Source: Cyanocohniella sp. LLY (GTDB taxonomy: Bacteria; Cyanobacteriota; Cyanobacteriia; Cyanobacteriales; Nostocaceae). Taken from it: a stretch of DNA of 44,107 bases. The notes below the pieces were generated by a model. The model was not told the origin of the DNA and did not search any database. It was given only the letters and a program-made list of their open reading frames with translations. Position 1 is the first letter of the stretch, and each line of letters begins with the position of its first letter. Shown in pieces: positions 1 to 7,958 of the stretch. The DNA lies in the NCBI GenBank assembly GCA_022241785.1, contig JAKOMP010000050.1, forward strand, positions 1 through 44,107, read 5' to 3'. A program made the translations under genes and the position numbers.

Positions 1-239
1 GGGAGATTCAAGATTTGCTCTACAGGAAACTTCATCGTAAATACCTGAAAACTAACAATTTTATAATATAAATTATAATTTTGGTATTTTTACATAATGC
101 TTAATATCTCTTAAATACTTGCCAAATCTAAATCGTAGGCATTATTGTCTTTAAATCATAGCCCTTATAATTCAGTTAATTTTCATAATCACCATAAAAG
201 TAACCGAAGAACCACATATATTAAGTCACAGTTTCTAAC

Positions 240-650
240 TTATCTCATTAAAGCTTGAAAACCCGCTTGTACAAAATGCTGATCAAAAGTCAAAGATTGA
301 GAGACTTTAGCTTGTTTCATAACTACAAACGAAATACAATCAACTAAACCCCATGCTTTATCTTGATGGGTTTTGTAAAGTGTAAATGCTTGTGCGAATA
401 ATTCTGGAGTCAGTCGCACAATTTCTACTTCGTCTGAGCCAAAAAAATGCTCGATAATTTCAATAGCCTCATTTTTGTAGTTACGAGCTAGTGCATTACC
501 AATTTCTAAAAGAACCGCATCAGTTGTGATTAAGAGTTGATTTTCTAAGCTATCTGCTAATTCGGAGGCTCGTTGGTGATATTGGTCACGCTGATTAATT
601 AATGCTACCACAAATAACGTATCAACAAAGATTTTATTTATCACCCTCAT
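240..650 (-). CDS. PIN-domain ribonuclease toxin (VapC-like)
   Basis: A 136-residue PIN-domain protein, the usual VapC toxin size. The four acidic residues expected of a Mg-dependent PIN nuclease are present: Asp10 (FVDTLF), Glu49 (LLEIGNA), Asp104 (GLVDCIS) and Asp123 (TFDQHF). Known family role: cleavage of tRNA or other RNA when the antitoxin is lost. The start codon lies inside the end of the upstream antitoxin gene (17-bp overlap), the translationally coupled arrangement typical of toxin-antitoxin pairs. The domain call is strong; toxicity is inferred. A housekeeping RNA-processing role is possible, because cyanobacterial genomes carry many PIN genes. Confidence 0.85.
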   Translation of the reverse strand: MRVINKIFVDTLFVVALINQRDQYHQRASELADSLENQLLITTDAVLLEIGNALARNYKNEAIEIIEHFFGSDEVEIVRLTPELFAQAFTLYKTHQDKAWGLVDCISFVVMKQAKVSQSLTFDQHFVQAGFQALMR

Positions 651-849
651 CCCCAGCTAGATAAGAATCAAGATTGCTAGAGAAATCTTCTGGAGCATTT
701 ATCTTGATTTGTTTCAATTTTGACATGAAACTCGGTTTTTTCGGTTGTTGTTTAGATTGGGTAAAATCTTTGATTAAAAGATACAGTTCATCTAGATATT
801 CTTCGTCAAGGCTATCAATTTCAGCATGAATTTTGTCTTTTGCAGTCAT
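634..849 (-). CDS. Small antitoxin-like protein paired with the PIN toxin
   Basis: Predicted 71-residue acidic/basic protein beginning MTAKDKIHAEID. The open frame extends upstream to 975, but the ATG at 849 is preferred: AGGAAAGG lies just upstream, and the longer N-terminus is Trp/Cys-rich and unlike a folded protein. An N-terminal helix (residues 1-30, Leu/Asp/Glu rich, DEEYLDELYLLIKDF) is followed by a Lys/Pro-rich linker and a C-terminal tail that would wrap the toxin. No AbrB or Phd DNA-binding signature is obvious, so it is called an antitoxin from position, size and overlap rather than a named family. Autoregulation of the pair is expected but no operator was identified. Confidence 0.7.
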   Translation of the reverse strand: MTAKDKIHAEIDSLDEEYLDELYLLIKDFTQSKQQPKKPSFMSKLKQIKINAPEDFSSNLDSYLAGDEGDK

Positions 850-996
850 TTCTGCCTTTCCTGTAAATACCATACTCATTGTAACTTTTAAGGATAACGG
901 CAGAGCGATCGCATCTCCACAAAACCAAACCCACCAATCGCACTTTTGCAAACATAAACCCAGTCGCACCTCCACAAAACCCCCAAACGCGATATA

Positions 997-2736
997 TTAC
1001 TCCTCAATGATTATTGCCTCCTTCAATTCCTCCACCGTTGTCTTGAATATCTTCGCTACCTCATTCAATAAATCCTCATCCTGGATAGTTTGATAAAAAC
1101 GCGCCAGATTACGCAGCGAAATACCCAAACCATACTCGTCATTAAACTCAGTTGTAATTACCAAATCTTGTAGGTAATTGGCTTTTGCTTCCTCCAATTC
1201 TCCTAATTCTTCTGATACTTTCCCAAGTTGATAGTAAGTGCTTGCACACTCATACTTAGCACCAAATTCGATAAAGATTTCCAGAGCTTGTAGATAATAA
1301 TGCTGTGCCTGGTCGTATTCCCGCAATTCTTGGGCAACGCTTCCCAACTGATGGTAAGTCCCAGCAGACTCATAGCGAGCTTCCGAAGGAAGAGCTTCGC
1401 TAGCGCCAAATTCGATACATATTTCCAGGGCTTGTAGATAATAATGCCGTGCCTGGTCGTATTCCCGCAATTCTTGGGCAACTCTTCCCAACTGGTGGTA
1501 AGTCCCAGCACACTCATAGCGAGCTTCCGAAGGAAGAGCTTCGCTAGCGCCAAATTCGAGATATATTTCCAGAGCTTGTAGATAATAATGCCGTGCCTGG
1601 TCGTATTCCCGCAACTGTTGGGCAATCCTTCCCAACTGGTGGTAAGTCCCAGCACACTCATAGCGAGCTTCCGAAGGAAGAGCTTCGCTAGCGCCAAATT
1701 CGAGATATATTTCCAAGGCTTGTTGATAATAATCCCGTGCTTGGTGGAACTGTCGCATACCCAGCGAGACATTACCTAAATAAAACAAGGAATCAGCGAC
1801 AGCACGATGATTTTTCTGCTTTTTAGCAATATCTAAAGCTTGTTGATGATAGCTATTTGCAGATTCAAACTGTCGTTGCTGCCGATAGCTTTTACCCAAC
1901 TGATTGATAACTTCAATTTGTAAGGAATAATCAGGAAATTTCTGAATAATTTTTGAAGCTTTTTCTAAATATTCTCTGGCTTGGATTGGTTTGTGCTGAC
2001 TTAAATATGCTTTGCCCAATTCATTTAAAATATTGCAGCAATTGCGAAGATTTTCTGGTCTGGGTTTTCCTCCAGTTGGGTTATATTCCATTAACAAGCG
2101 ATGTAATAAATCGATGCGTTCTTGTTGTTCTGGTGTTGGTAAGCGTTCTATATCTATATCTGCATTCAGAGTGTTAGCAATTGCCTTATCTCTGGTCAAT
2201 TCTGTAGTTTTAAAGCGAAATAAACCAGACTTCCAAGCCCAAAAATCAGGTGCAAATTTTGCTAACCGCGAAATCGCATAATCTGGCAAGATAAATAAAA
2301 GCGGATGGGGTACAGTTTGACGATAGGAATCGCGGACAAAGTTTAAATCCTGTAGAACTGGTGGATAATCGCCAAAGACACCAATCGATTTTTCTAAATT
2401 CCGAATTAATAAAACAAGTTTTTTATTTGCTTCTTTGGTAATGTTGGCTAATTGCTGCACCAATTCATCCCGCAGAAAACGCAAATTCTGATCAGGAAAA
2501 TCTAAAACTACAAATTGGATTTCTTGACATTGAGAATCCTGTCGCAACCCAGCAACTAATAAATCTATATCGGGCGGAAAGTTAATTTCAATAAAACCTA
2601 ATGTAAATTTTTCGGCAAAATCGACAAATGTCACCAATTCAGCAAATTCATCTTGATTATAAGCAATAAACTTCGCTATTTCAGCTTGAATTTCACTGTT
2701 GCTGTGCTGATTGGAGAGCTTGTTGGAAGAACTCAT
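997..2736 (-). CDS. TPR protein with degenerate ATPase-like N-terminus
   Basis: A 579-residue protein of two parts. Residues 1-185 look like an ATPase-type domain without a Walker A loop; the stretches KLVLLIRNLEKS (a possible decayed Walker B strand) and DFWAWKSGLFRF suggest a pseudo-NTPase. Residues about 225-560 are tetratricopeptide repeats with the pattern YHQLG...A.ELREYDQA..YYLQALEI. Three consecutive units carry an extra SEALPSEA insert encoded by a 28-bp palindrome, giving an exact 144-bp repeat period. The final unit lacks the insert (FGA-KYE). The start overlaps the 3' end of the upstream ATPase gene by 44 bp in another frame, so the two are co-transcribed and probably act together. 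TPRs are protein-binding scaffolds; target and function are unknown. Confidence 0.8.
   Translation of the reverse strand: MSSSNKLSNQHSNSEIQAEIAKFIAYNQDEFAELVTFVDFAEKFTLGFIEINFPPDIDLLVAGLRQDSQCQEIQFVVLDFPDQNLRFLRDELVQQLANITKEANKKLVLLIRNLEKSIGVFGDYPPVLQDLNFVRDSYRQTVPHPLLFILPDYAISRLAKFAPDFWAWKSGLFRFKTTELTRDKAIANTLNADIDIERLPTPEQQERIDLLHRLLMEYNPTGGKPRPENLRNCCNILNELGKAYLSQHKPIQAREYLEKASKIIQKFPDYSLQIEVINQLGKSYRQQRQFESANSYHQQALDIAKKQKNHRAVADSLFYLGNVSLGMRQFHQARDYYQQALEIYLEFGASEALPSEARYECAGTYHQLGRIAQQLREYDQARHYYLQALEIYLEFGASEALPSEARYECAGTYHQLGRVAQELREYDQARHYYLQALEICIEFGASEALPSEARYESAGTYHQLGSVAQELREYDQAQHYYLQALEIFIEFGAKYECASTYYQLGKVSEELGELEEAKANYLQDLVITTEFNDEYGLGISLRNLARFYQTIQDEDLLNEVAKIFKTTVEELKEAIIIEE
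1374..1689. repeat. Three copies of a 28-bp palindrome inside TPR coding sequence
   Basis: Identical copies at 1374-1401, 1518-1545 and 1662-1689, exactly 144 bp apart. Each is an imperfect palindrome: inner arms CTTCC/GGAAG around GAA, outer arms AGCGA-GC/GCTTCGCT. On the coding strand each gives ASEALPSEAR inside a TPR protein. A neighbouring TPR unit lacks those 8 residues. This suggests one insertion of a mobile palindrome into a TPR unit, followed by tandem duplication of the unit. Confidence 0.85.
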
Positions 2737-4039
2737 TTCGCTTCACCACCGGATTTGGATAATTCCATCGTTTATCGCCGTTATATTCCAACACGGAAGT
2801 ATTAAATAACATTAATTGTCCAATTTCATCTTTACTGACATTTTTAGTTAAACAAACTTGAGCTAAATGAGCATAATGTTCTTCAGGAATAAATCGCTCA
2901 AAACTAAACTGTTGTTGTTTAACTGCGTATTCTATATCTTCGGACGTAATTTTTGCATGTTTTCGGGTACTCGCTGTTTGACATGCAGAACGCATCATTT
3001 GCATTAACTGACGTACATGTCCACCACTGGCTTTTGCTAATTCTAATAATTCCTCACGGCTGTGGAAAATTGCCTCAATATCAACCCGCTTTTCAATTAC
3101 ACTTGCCATTGCATCTAAGCCCGTCTGATTATAATTTAAATCACATTTATGTCGCTCAAACTCATAGATATTAATCATCGGCACAATATGAGGATTACCA
3201 TCAAATTGATTCAGGGGATTCTTCGGTGAGCAAAGAATTGAAATCGGTACTGTATAAATGATTGTACAATTTAATTCCTGCATCTGCGCCGCATAATCAA
3301 AGAATAAATGTTCTGCGACTACAGGCGGAACTCGATCCAAATTATCAAAGATAATTAGTAAACCTTTGCATTCAGGAAATTTTTGGCGTAATTTTGTGTA
3401 AGCGTCGCTTAATAACAGATTAGTATCAGATTTGAGGCGAGATAAATCTTTTTCTAGAGTTTGCCGAATAGTTGTCTTTTGCTTGTCTGAGCCTTTAATT
3501 TGCGCCAACAATTTGACCATGAGTTTGGCGAGAAATGGCGCTGTAGGGCTGAGAGTTGCTTCTGCTTCCAGGTTGACTGATTTTTCAACACTTTGCTCAG
3601 TTTCTTGAGTAATGTCTTTAAACCATGTTTCAAAACTTTTTAATAGCTTTTCATTAAAAGTCAAACCTAATTTCCGTAATTCAAATTCAACTTGTTTAAT
3701 GACAATTAAATATAAATCTGTATACCGTGCATCATTAATATCTGTCTCTTCATTTGCTTCCAAATAAATCACCCGATAATTGTTTTCCCAAAGACTTTGA
3801 ATTTTTTTTAACTCGGTACTTTTACCACAACCGCGATGTCCGGTAAATAAAATTGTTGTAAAATCACCTGCGTCTTGAAAGTCCAAAATTGTGCTGACAT
3901 TATCAATAGCCGAAGTTTTCCGCACCACCGACAGATCCACATAATACCTTTCCATTTCTGCTGGTTCCAGTGGCTCAACATTACAAGCCAAAAAAGCCGC
4001 TTTAAGAGTATTAGCACGTTGAAAACTTGACTGAGACAT
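2693..4039 (-). CDS. AAA/STAND-type P-loop ATPase (Orc/Cdc6-like architecture)
   Basis: A 448-residue ATPase. Walker A is GHRGCGKST at residues 67-75; Walker B is LLIIFDNLD at about 227-235 with Asp232; a sensor-2-like GGHVR with Arg343 precedes a helical region; and the C-terminus (about 365-448) could be a winged-helix domain. This order resembles Orc1/Cdc6-type and STAND NTPases rather than transport ATPases. A Lys/Glu-rich, probably helical insert (about 130-205) lies between the Walker motifs. The gene overlaps the downstream TPR gene by 44 bp, implying coupled translation and a shared complex. It is divergent from the arsenic island and not obviously linked to it. Possible roles are signalling, conflict defence or regulation. 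No nuclease, protease or other effector domain is visible in either partner. Confidence 0.8.
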   Translation of the reverse strand: MSQSSFQRANTLKAAFLACNVEPLEPAEMERYYVDLSVVRKTSAIDNVSTILDFQDAGDFTTILFTGHRGCGKSTELKKIQSLWENNYRVIYLEANEETDINDARYTDLYLIVIKQVEFELRKLGLTFNEKLLKSFETWFKDITQETEQSVEKSVNLEAEATLSPTAPFLAKLMVKLLAQIKGSDKQKTTIRQTLEKDLSRLKSDTNLLLSDAYTKLRQKFPECKGLLIIFDNLDRVPPVVAEHLFFDYAAQMQELNCTIIYTVPISILCSPKNPLNQFDGNPHIVPMINIYEFERHKCDLNYNQTGLDAMASVIEKRVDIEAIFHSREELLELAKASGGHVRQLMQMMRSACQTASTRKHAKITSEDIEYAVKQQQFSFERFIPEEHYAHLAQVCLTKNVSKDEIGQLMLFNTSVLEYNGDKRWNYPNPVVKRNEFFQQALQSAQQQ

Positions 4040-4146
4040 TCTCTTGGGAAGATAGAAATCACCAACTTCTAAATTTTAAGCGATCGCCTATCAAATTTAG
4101 CAGCCAACGTTGGCTGCTATTACGAATTACATAAGCCTGACTAATA

Positions 4147-4164
4147 CATCAACTTTTTTTGATG
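4147..4164. promoter_or_regulatory. Candidate ArsR/SmtB operator 1
   Basis: Perfect inverted repeat CATCAA-N6-TTGATG, matching the ATCAA-N6-TTGAT form bound by ArsR/SmtB-family repressors. It lies 94 bp upstream of the GAPDH start. A second, slightly imperfect copy is centred 53 bp downstream, about five helical turns away, so a repressor could sit on the same face at both. No arsR gene is present in the window, so the regulator would act in trans. Confidence 0.65.
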
Positions 4165-4193
4165 AATTTTTATGTACAGTGCCATTAGAGTGA

Positions 4194-4226
4194 TTGACAT
4201 ATCAATTTTTTTTGAAATGATATAAA
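4194..4226 (+). promoter_or_regulatory. Promoter of arsenic island with operator 2 in the spacer
   Basis: A consensus -35 box TTGACA (4194-4199) is followed directly by ATCAA-N6-TTGAA (4201-4216), a near match to operator 1. Possible -10 boxes are TGATAT (4218-4223, spacing 18) or TATAAA (4221-4226, spacing 21). The palindrome fills the -35/-10 spacer, the usual place for ArsR-type repression. The assignment is by pattern only. Confidence 0.6.
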
Positions 4227-4257
4227 CATAACTTTTTCACATCACCCCAAAAAGTCA

Positions 4258-5268
4258 ATGACAGTTCGTGTAGGCATCAATGGATTCGGTCGCATTGGAC
4301 GGTTAGCCTTGCGCGCTGCGTGGGGTTGGCCAGAATTAGAGTTTGTTCACATCAACGAAATCAAAGGTGGGGCTGTCACAGCTGCACACTTATTAAAGTT
4401 TGATTCTGTTCATGGACGTTGGACGCCAGAAGTAGAAGCCCAAGGCGATCGCGTTTTAATTGACGGCACACCTCTGAGCTTTAGTGAATATAGTAAACCG
4501 GGTGAAGTGCCTTGGGAAGAATTTGGTGTTGATATAGTACTAGAATGTTCCGGTAAATTCCGTACCCCCGCCACCCTCGATCCTTATTTCAAAAGAGGGG
4601 TACAAAAGGTAATTGTGGCCGCCCCTGTGAAGGAAGAAGCCTTAAATATTGTCATGGGGGTAAATGACCATCTTTACGACCCCAAAAAACATAATTTGCT
4701 AACTTCGGCTTCATGTACCACCAACTGTTTAGCCCCTGTAGTCAAGGTTATTCATGAAGGGTTGGGTATTAAACATGGAATCATTACCACCATCCATGAC
4801 AACACCAATACTCAAACTATTGTTGATGCACCTCATAAAGATTTACGTCGGGCGCGGGCTACCAGCTTATCTTTAATTCCCACCACCACCGGTTCCGCCA
4901 CAGCCATCGGTTTAATTTATCCCGAACTCAACGGCAAACTTAACGGTATAGCTGTCAGAGTACCATTACTCAACGCTTCTTTAACAGACTGTGTGTTTGA
5001 AGTTGTACGTCCGACGACAGTAGAAGAAATCAATAGTTTATTAAAAGCCGCTTCAGAACAAGCACCCCTCAAAGGCATCTTAGGTTACGAAGAACGTCCA
5101 TTAGTCTCCATCGATTACAAAGATGATCCACGTTCTTCCATCATTGATGCCCTCTCCACAATGGTGGTAAACGAAACCCAAGTCAAAATTCTCGCCTGGT
5201 ACGACAACGAATGGGGCTACGCCAACCGCATGGTTGAACTCGCCCAAAAAGTTGCTTTAAGTCTTTAG
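4258..5268 (+). CDS. gap3: Glyceraldehyde-3-phosphate dehydrogenase, ArsJ-associated (Gap3 type)
   Basis: A 336-residue GAPDH with the N-terminal Rossmann loop NGFGRIG (residues 8-14), catalytic Cys153 in [11 protein letters not shown], His180 in [10 protein letters not shown] and the C-terminal [12 protein letters not shown]. Known for the ArsJ-linked family: the enzyme uses arsenate in place of phosphate to make unstable 1-arseno-3-phosphoglycerate, which ArsJ exports, giving arsenate resistance without reduction. The next gene is arsJ, 59 bp downstream on the same strand, which supports this role rather than central glycolysis or the Calvin cycle. It is first in the island, directly behind the ArsR-type operators. 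The gap3 label follows Anabaena naming and is less certain than the enzyme class. Confidence 0.88.
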   Translation: MTVRVGINGFGRIGRLALRAAWGWPELEFVHINEIKGGAVTAAHLLKFDSVHGRWTPEVEAQGDRVLIDGTPLSFSEYSKPGEVPWEEFGVDIVLECSGKFRTPATLDPYFKRGVQKVIVAAPVKEEALNIVMGVNDHLYDPKKHNLLTSASCTTNCLAPVVKVIHEGLGIKHGIITTIHDNTNTQTIVDAPHKDLRRARATSLSLIPTTTGSATAIGLIYPELNGKLNGIAVRVPLLNASLTDCVFEVVRPTTVEEINSLLKAASEQAPLKGILGYEERPLVSIDYKDDPRSSIIDALSTMVVNETQVKILAWYDNEWGYANRMVELAQKVALSL

Positions 5269-5294
5269 TCATTGGTCATTAGGCGGTTTGTTCT

Positions 5295-5320
5295 CTCCAC
5301 TCCCCACTCCCCACTCCCCA
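5295..5320. repeat. CCCCACT heptamer tandem repeat
   Basis: About three and a half copies of CCCCACT between the GAPDH and arsJ genes. These short tandemly repeated heptamers are typical of heterocystous cyanobacterial intergenic DNA. TTGGTCA-like sequence, another heptamer class, lies just before it near 5270. Confidence 0.8.
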
Positions 5321-5327
5321 ATTTTTC

Positions 5328-6593
5328 ATGACTTCTACAGCTTCTAAAGGCAATCTGAAAAACTATATCCTCGTGACCCTAGCCTACTGGGGTTTCACCA
5401 TTACCGATGGTGCTTTGCGAATGCTGGTACTGCTGTATTTCGACAGTATTGGCTACACACCATTACAAATCGCTTCTTTATTTCTGTTCTATGAAATATT
5501 TGGCGTTGTTACTAACTTTTTAGGTGGTTGGATTGGTTCGCAATTTGGATTAAAAATCACTCTTTATGCTGGTATCGGGCTACAAGTTTTCTCGATGGTG
5601 ATGCTGTCAGGGCTGAATCCAGATTGGGCTGAATGGATGGCTGTTGGTTATGTGATGGTGGCACAGGCATTTTCTGGGGTTGCCAAAGATTTAACTAAAA
5701 TGAGTTCTAAAAGTGCCATTCGGTTGGTTGTACCCCAAGAAGCCCAATCATCTTTATTTAAATGGGTGGCAGTATTAACCGGTTCTAAGAATGCCCTCAA
5801 AGGAGTTGGCTTCTTTGTCGGTAGTGTTCTCTTAACTTCTGTTGGGTTTAACAATGCCCTATGGATTATGGCCGGGGGACTGTTTTTGATTCTGTTCACT
5901 GGGTTCATGTTGCCCAGAGGCATGGGTAAAATCAAAACGAAAGTCAAGTTTAGCCAACTCTTTTCTAAAAGCAGAGAAATTAATATTCTCTCAGCAGCCA
6001 GATTCTTTCTCTTTGGTTCACGAGATGTTTGGTTTGTGGTGGGATTACCAGTTTTCTTACGCGGGACTTTAGGTTGGTCGTTTTATGAAGTTGGTGGTTT
6101 TTTAGCTTGTTGGGTCATTGGCTATGGCATTATTCAATTTATTGCACCAGTACTGATTCAGCGATTTGGTTCTGGTAATGGTGAACCACCTAAATCAAAA
6201 ACTATTCAATTTTGGACATTTACCCTAACAGTTGTGCCAGCTGCGATCGCCATAGCATTACAATTAGGCGTACCTGGTAATATAGCAATTGTCGGCGGTC
6301 TAACTTTATTTGGTCTAGTATTTGCCTTCAACTCAGCCGTTCATTCCTACCTAGTCTTAGCCTTCACCGACGACGATAAAGTAGCACTCAACGTTGGTTT
6401 TTACTACATGGCTAACTCCGGTGGTAGATTAGCAGGCACAGTCTTATCAGGATTAGTCTTCCAATACTTTGACTTAGTCGGTTGTTTGTGGACATCCACA
6501 TTCCTAGTCTTAGCAGCCGGACTCATTACTACCAAATTACCAGATCCTCAACCAAGTAAAGCGATCGCTTGGAAATCCGAAGGTGGCGAATAG
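5328..6593 (+). CDS. arsJ: ArsJ, MFS exporter of 1-arseno-3-phosphoglycerate
   Basis: A 421-residue major-facilitator protein with about 12 hydrophobic helices, starting NYILVTLAYWGFTITDGALRM, which is characteristic of ArsJ. Loop signatures include KDLTKMSSKSAIRLVVP and the conserved GFYYMANSGGRLAGT near the C-terminus. Established role of the family: efflux of 1-arseno-3-phosphoglycerate, which breaks down outside the cell to arsenate. It directly follows its partner GAPDH gene, with only a heptamer repeat in between, so the two are probably one transcript. Inner-membrane location is expected. ArsJ is preferred over a generic MFS protein because of the partner GAPDH and the downstream acr3 and arsI. 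Confidence 0.88.
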   Translation: MTSTASKGNLKNYILVTLAYWGFTITDGALRMLVLLYFDSIGYTPLQIASLFLFYEIFGVVTNFLGGWIGSQFGLKITLYAGIGLQVFSMVMLSGLNPDWAEWMAVGYVMVAQAFSGVAKDLTKMSSKSAIRLVVPQEAQSSLFKWVAVLTGSKNALKGVGFFVGSVLLTSVGFNNALWIMAGGLFLILFTGFMLPRGMGKIKTKVKFSQLFSKSREINILSAARFFLFGSRDVWFVVGLPVFLRGTLGWSFYEVGGFLACWVIGYGIIQFIAPVLIQRFGSGNGEPPKSKTIQFWTFTLTVVPAAIAIALQLGVPGNIAIVGGLTLFGLVFAFNSAVHSYLVLAFTDDDKVALNVGFYYMANSGGRLAGTVLSGLVFQYFDLVGCLWTSTFLVLAAGLITTKLPDPQPSKAIAWKSEGGE

Positions 6594-6597
6594 GGAA

Positions 6598-6618
6598 GCT
6601 AGAGGCTAGACGCTAGGG
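6598..6618. repeat. GCTAGAG-type heptamer tandem repeat (3 units)
   Basis: GCTAGAG, GCTAGAC and GCTAGGG in tandem directly after the arsJ stop codon. The same heptamer family recurs after cpcS at 35370, directly behind a stop codon there too. Confidence 0.75.
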
Positions 6619-6656
6619 TAGTTAAATAGTCGCGCAAAATTAATTATACATTTGTC

Positions 6657-6701
6657 ATTGCGAGGCACGAAGCAATCCCAGAGGTTTGGGTTGCTCGCAA
6701 T
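6657..6701. repeat. Imperfect inverted-repeat element (45 bp)
   Basis: Outer arms ATTGCGAG (6657-6664) and CTCGCAAT (6694-6701) are perfect. Inner arms GCAATCCC and GGGTTGC pair with one bulge. It lies between arsJ and acr3 and could form a stem-loop or be a dispersed palindromic repeat. A related sequence containing 'ggtcgcaatgac' occurs near 12150. Confidence 0.65.
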
Positions 6702-6741
6702 TATATAAATGTTTTTGCATAGGTACTTATAATTTTCTCCC

Positions 6742-6773
6742 GTCCCCCACTCCCCACTCCCTACTCCCCACCC
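6742..6773. repeat. CCCCACT/CCCTACT heptamer tandem repeat
   Basis: Four to five degenerate heptamers immediately before acr3, the same class as at 5295. Confidence 0.75.
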
Positions 6774-6797
6774 AGCTACCAATCAAAGGTGATATCG

Positions 6798-7940
6798 ATG
6801 AATACAAAAGCTAATGCAGCCCCAGTGCAGGCTGGGAGTAATCTCAGCTTTTTTGAAAAATACCTCACCGTTTGGGTGTTTTTGTGCATCTTGGCGGGAA
6901 TTGCACTAGGGAGACTATTTCCTGGCGTAGCGGTGGCGCTGGATGCAATGAGTATTTATCAAGTGTCAATTCCCATTGCGGTATGCCTGTTTTTCATGAT
7001 GTACCCCATCATGGTAAAAATTGACTTTACCCAAGCTGTGAATGCTGTCCGCGCCCCCAAACCTGTAATTCTCACCTTAGTCGTTAACTGGTTAATTAAA
7101 CCATTCACAATGGTGGCATTTGCTCAGTTTTTCTTAGGTTGGTTATTTCGTCCATTAATTACAGGTACAGAATTAATTCGTGGTAACGAAGTAGAAATAG
7201 CAAATTCCTACATTGCTGGGACAATTTTATTAGGAATCGCACCTTGTACGGCAATGGTCTTGATGTGGGGATATCTTTCTTACGCTAATCAAGGACACAC
7301 CTTGGTGATGGTGGCAGTTAATTCGCTGTTGATGTTGTTTTTGTATGCACCTTTGGGTAGATGGTTACTAGCAGCCAATGATTTAATAGTGCCGTGGCAA
7401 ACCATAGTTTTATCAGTGATAATTTATGTTGGTTTGCCATTAGCAGCAGGAATGTACAGCCGTTACTGGATTTTCAAACACAAAGGTAGAGAGTGGTTTG
7501 AAAGGCGGTTTTTAAAGTATCTCACTCCAGTTTCGATTATTGCCCTGCTCATTACTTTGGTCTTGTTATTTGCGTTTAAAGGTGAAGTTATTGTTGATAA
7601 TCCCTTCCACATTTTGCTAATTGCTGTACCACTTTTTATTCAAACTAACTTCATTTTCTTAATTAGTTATGTGGCAGCTTTAAAATTGAATATATCTTAT
7701 GAAGATGCCGCCCCCGCAGCATTAATTGGAGCCAGCAATCACTTTGAAGTTGCCATTGCTACGGCTGTGATGTTGTTTGGCTTAAATTCAGGTGCAGCAC
7801 TGGCTACAGTGGTAGGTGTTTTAATTGAAGTACCAGTAATGTTAATGCTGGTTAAAGTTTGTAAGCGCACAGCAAATTGGTTTCCACGGGAACCGCAAAA
7901 AGCTACATTGCCAGATCCACGCTGTATTAATAGTTTGTAA
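6798..7940 (+). CDS. acr3: Acr3-family arsenite efflux permease
   Basis: A 380-residue, roughly ten-helix permease of the bile/arsenite/riboflavin transporter superfamily. The ACR3 hallmark Cys ([14 protein letters not shown], Cys150 from the chosen start) and the conserved Glu in [12 protein letters not shown] are both present; these are the residues known to be needed for arsenite transport. The ATG at 6798 is chosen because AAAGGTG (6785-6791) sits 6 nt upstream. An in-frame GTG at 6789 would lie inside that ribosome site. It exports As(III), complementing the ArsJ route for As(V). It is separated from arsJ by about 200 bp of repeats, so it may be transcribed in part from its own promoter. 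Confidence 0.92.
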   Translation: MNTKANAAPVQAGSNLSFFEKYLTVWVFLCILAGIALGRLFPGVAVALDAMSIYQVSIPIAVCLFFMMYPIMVKIDFTQAVNAVRAPKPVILTLVVNWLIKPFTMVAFAQFFLGWLFRPLITGTELIRGNEVEIANSYIAGTILLGIAPCTAMVLMWGYLSYANQGHTLVMVAVNSLLMLFLYAPLGRWLLAANDLIVPWQTIVLSVIIYVGLPLAAGMYSRYWIFKHKGREWFERRFLKYLTPVSIIALLITLVLLFAFKGEVIVDNPFHILLIAVPLFIQTNFIFLISYVAALKLNISYEDAAPAALIGASNHFEVAIATAVMLFGLNSGAALATVVGVLIEVPVMLMLVKVCKRTANWFPREPQKATLPDPRCINSL

Positions 7941-7943
7941 GAT

Positions 7944-7950
7944 AAAGGAG
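7944..7950 (+). promoter_or_regulatory. Strong ribosome binding site of arsI
   Basis: AAAGGAG, 8 nt before the arsI ATG and directly after the acr3 stop codon. It fixes the arsI start and shows the two genes are one transcript. Confidence 0.8.
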
Positions 7951-7958
7951 CCGAAATT

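Noticed and set aside
1203-1772. Minus-strand 189-codon frame within the TPR gene with repeated units
   Set aside because: It is a shifted reading of the same DNA repeats; repetition reflects the 144-bp period of the TPR gene, not a second protein.
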